Origin: Limnohabitans sp.
GTDB taxonomy: Bacteria; Pseudomonadota; Gammaproteobacteria; Burkholderiales; Burkholderiaceae_C
Length of the DNA: 8,950 nt
Direction: 5' to 3'
NCBI GenBank assembly: GCA_015657605.1
Contig: JACDQO010000115.1
Coordinates: 1 to 8,950 of the forward strand
Shown piece by piece: positions 7,116-8,950 of the stretch. The notes under the pieces are model-generated. The model had not been told where the DNA came from. It saw only the letters and a list, made by a program, of their open reading frames with translations, and did no database searches. Position 1 is the stretch's first letter; every line of letters starts with the position of its first letter. The translations under genes were made by a program, and so were the position numbers.

Positions 7116-7595
7116 ATGGCCACACACGATCTTTACCAGCGTCCGGGATTTTTGCTGCGCAGAGCGCACCAAATCTCGGCCTCGATCTTTGAGAGGGCCT
7201 GCGCCGACTTGGGCTTGACGCCAGCGCAGTACGGCGTGCTGCGCGTGATGCAAGACCATCCGGGCATTGACCAATCGAGTTTGGCGCGGGCTTTGGCTTT
7301 TGACAAAGTCACCGTGCTGCGGGTGATCAAGGGACTGGAAGACCGTGGGTTTTGCCAACGCGCCGTGTCGCCCGAGAACCGCAGGCAGATGGCCGTGCGC
7401 CTGACACCCGAGGGCAAAGAGCTGCTGCGCCAAGCGAGTCAGCCCGTCCAGCAAGCCTATGAAACCTTGTTGAGCCCTTTTGACGCCGCTCAGCGTGAGC
7501 AGTTCTTGGGCTTGTTGTTGTTGCTCAACACCCAACTGGATACCGAGGCGCGGGCCAGCTTTGTGCCGATGGCGTCGGGGTCCGATTCGGACTAG
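7116..7595 (+). CDS. MarR family transcriptional regulator
   Basis: A 159-residue winged helix-turn-helix regulator of the MarR family; such dimers usually repress nearby genes and release DNA on binding a phenolic or aromatic acid ligand. Residues about 1-30 (FLLRRAHQISASIFERACAD) form the dimerisation helix. LGLTPAQYGVLRVM leads into the HTH, SLARALAFDKVTVLRVIKGL (about residues 55-74), and the wing lies around RAVSPENRRQMAVRLTPEG. The C-terminal helices with LLLLLNTQL complete the dimer interface. It is divergent from the tctC-like gene across 80 bases that hold a near-palindromic site. A similar site precedes the monooxygenase, so these three genes are its probable targets. The Shine-Dalgarno before the ATG at 7116 is weak, and TAGAAT at 7101-7106 is only a tentative -10 element. 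Confidence 0.88.
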   Translation: MATHDLYQRPGFLLRRAHQISASIFERACADLGLTPAQYGVLRVMQDHPGIDQSSLARALAFDKVTVLRVIKGLEDRGFCQRAVSPENRRQMAVRLTPEGKELLRQASQPVQQAYETLLSPFDAAQREQFLGLLLLLNTQLDTEARASFVPMASGSDSD

Positions 7596-7640
7596 TGTCA
7601 GCCCAGTGTCGGCCTTGTGCTTAGGGATGGCTTGCCAGCC

Positions 7641-8108
7641 TCAGTCAGCGCGAAACCTGTACTTGAGCTGAAAGCTCACCGCACCGTAAAGGCGGTCTTT
7701 GAGCGGTGGCACCAGCGCCACATTCAAACCCCAGTGGCCGCTTTCCAAGGTGGCGGTGGGGATGACCGCCGGGAACCAGCCGCCTTTGAACGCGTTTGGG
7801 TAGCCATTGAAGGCACCGATCACCCCACCCCATTTGACGCCGGCATAAGTCCACGGTTGGTAATAGACCCCCACATAGCTGGACTCGGCGTTGTCGCTGT
7901 TGCGAAAGCGCCCGGCCCGTGGCTGACCATTGGGGGGTCGATGCCGGTATTCCACACCAATGCCAGGGTTGGCGTTGCGCAAGCCTTTGTGGGTGTCAAA
8001 GTGGGCCGAGTAAAACCCGGCATTGACCCAGAGGCGGCTGGTGTCGAACTCGGCGTGGGCCGCCAGCGCGGCCGTGCTGGCGCCAAGCAGACAAACCCAG
8101 CGCTTCAT
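7641..8108 (-). CDS. Small exported protein, probable outer-membrane beta-barrel, function unknown
   Basis: A 155-residue protein with a clear signal peptide, MKRWVCLLGASTAALAAHA, cleaved before EFDTS. The mature part is rich in aromatic and glycine residues in alternating patterns (LWVNAGFYSAHF, SSYVGVYYQPWTYAGVKWGG, GHWGLNVALVPPL) and ends near FQLKYRF plus three residues. This looks like short amphipathic beta-strands of a small outer-membrane barrel. I have a loose memory of similar uncharacterised barrel-like proteins with a GxxGxxxGYP segment in proteobacteria, but cannot name a family. It shows no convincing PagP or PagL catalytic pattern. The ATG at 8106-8108 follows GGTGA (8113-8117) with a 4-base spacer. 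It starts 19 bases after the hemL stop on the same strand, so it probably shares the hemL transcript, and it converges with marR. Confidence 0.7.
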   Translation of the reverse strand: MKRWVCLLGASTAALAAHAEFDTSRLWVNAGFYSAHFDTHKGLRNANPGIGVEYRHRPPNGQPRAGRFRNSDNAESSYVGVYYQPWTYAGVKWGGVIGAFNGYPNAFKGGWFPAVIPTATLESGHWGLNVALVPPLKDRLYGAVSFQLKYRFRAD

Positions 8109-8127
8109 GCTGTCACCACGTTTTGGC

Positions 8128-8950
8128 TCAGAGCGACTTGAACACGTCGGCCGCGACCCGCACCGTCTCAGCGATGTCGGCTTCGGTGTGGGCGGCACTC
8201 ACAAAACCGGCCTCGTACAAAGCGGGCGCAATGTACACGCCGCCGTCCAACAAACCGTGAAACAGCTTGTTGAACTTGGGGCTGTCGCTGGTCATCACTT
8301 TGGCGTAGTTTTGCGGCAACTCGGGCAGCAAGAAAAAGCCAAACATGCCGCCTTGGCAATCGCCCGCAAAAGGCACGCCCGCCGCAGCGGCCGCGCCTGT
8401 CAGGCCGTCGACCAGGCTTTGGGTGCGTGCACCCAGCGCGTCAAAAAAGCCGGGCTTGGCGATCTCGCGCAGCGTGGTCAAGCCGCAAGCGGTGGCCACC
8501 GGGTTGCCACTCAAGGTGCCCGCTTGGTAGACCGGGCCGGTGGGTGCCAGTTGGCGCATGATTTCGCGCGGGCCACCAAAAGCCGCCAAGGGCATGCCGC
8601 CACCAATCACTTTGCCCAGCACCGTCATGTCGGGCTTGAAGCCGGGAATGGCTTTGGCGTACACGCTTTGCGCGCTGCCCAAGGCCACACGGAAACCGGA
8701 CATGACTTCGTCAAACACCAGCAAGGCGCCGTATTCGGTGCACAGCTCGCGGCAGCGTTTCATGAAGGGCACGCTGGCGCGCACAAAGTTCATGTTGCCC
8801 GCGATCGGCTCGATCATCACGCAAGCCAGTTCCTTGCCGTGCAGGGCAAAGGCTTCTTCCAGCGCCGTGATGTTGTTGTACTCCAGCACCAAGGTGTCGC
8901 GCACCACTTCAGGCGGCACACCCGCGCCTGGTGGGGTTGCCAAAGGTGGC
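8128..8950 (-). CDS. hemL: Glutamate-1-semialdehyde 2,1-aminomutase HemL, C-terminal part (5' end outside window; one frameshift)
   Basis: HemL is a PLP-dependent class III aminotransferase-fold enzyme that converts glutamate-1-semialdehyde to 5-aminolevulinate, the tetrapyrrole (haem) precursor in the C5 pathway. About 274 residues are present. Signatures are [34 protein letters not shown] (its lysine forms the PLP Schiff base), [23 protein letters not shown], and [19 protein letters not shown] near the end. At the 5' edge the frame changes: bases 8950-8930 on the reverse strand read ATFGNPT, but the rest is in another frame. Removing one base of the CC at 8927-8928 gives [16 protein letters not shown], the expected sequence. 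An apparent start at 8943 (TTG) is therefore an artefact. The gene precedes the small exported protein by 19 bases. Confidence 0.93.
   Translation of the reverse strand, partial: PPLATPPGAGVPPEVVRDTLVLEYNNITALEEAFALHGKELACVMIEPIAGNMNFVRASVPFMKRCRELCTEYGALLVFDEVMSGFRVALGSAQSVYAKAIPGFKPDMTVLGKVIGGGMPLAAFGGPREIMRQLAPTGPVYQAGTLSGNPVATACGLTTLREIAKPGFFDALGARTQSLVDGLTGAAAAAGVPFAGDCQGGMFGFFLLPELPQNYAKVMTSDSPKFNKLFHGLLDGGVYIAPALYEAGFVSAAHTEADIAETVRVAADVFKSL

Noticed and set aside
8128..8943. Reading hemL as a separate short gene starting at TTG 8943
   Set aside because: Upstream bases in the neighbouring frame encode ATFGNPT, the conserved HemL sequence just before this point. The apparent start is produced by one inserted base at 8927-8928.

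Overview
The window reads as a chromosomal segment of a betaproteobacterium, most likely order Burkholderiales and family Comamonadaceae. The evidence is the dusB-fis-purH order, the 79-residue Fis, the Bug/TctC-type solute-binding protein, the GC-rich codon use and the general look of the proteins. No rRNA, tRNA, CRISPR array, insertion sequence or phage gene is visible. No stretch longer than about 150 bases lacks a gene.

Layout. Bases 1-3504 form a forward housekeeping run: the 3' end of dusB, then fis, purH and an RhlE-like DEAD-box helicase, tightly spaced and probably co-transcribed. Bases 3527-3838 hold a small reverse-strand gene that I assign to DUF6172. Bases 3987-4733 carry a VapBC-type toxin-antitoxin pair. 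Bases 4819-7595 form a likely catabolic module. It has a salicylate-hydroxylase-like FAD monooxygenase (+), a convergent Bug/TctC periplasmic binding protein (-) with its own terminator, and a MarR regulator (+) divergent from the binding protein. Bases 7641-8950 contain, on the reverse strand, the 3' part of hemL followed 19 bases later by a small secreted, probably outer-membrane, protein.

The most interesting regulatory signal is a pair of near-palindromic 14-mers close to GTTAGCATGCTAAC. One lies just upstream of the monooxygenase Shine-Dalgarno, the other just upstream of that of the binding protein, next to marR. This suggests that the MarR protein controls both genes as one regulon, perhaps for uptake and hydroxylation of an aromatic acid.

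A strong quality signal also runs through the window. Six genes (dusB, purH, rhlE, the vapB-like antitoxin, tctC and hemL) each contain one single-base indel: five deletions and one insertion, mostly in short homopolymers. Each frame is restored exactly by correcting one base. Because essential genes such as purH and hemL are affected, I read these as sequencing or assembly errors and annotate the genes as whole CDSs. Apart from the operator pair, I see no previously undescribed system; the remaining genes belong to known families.
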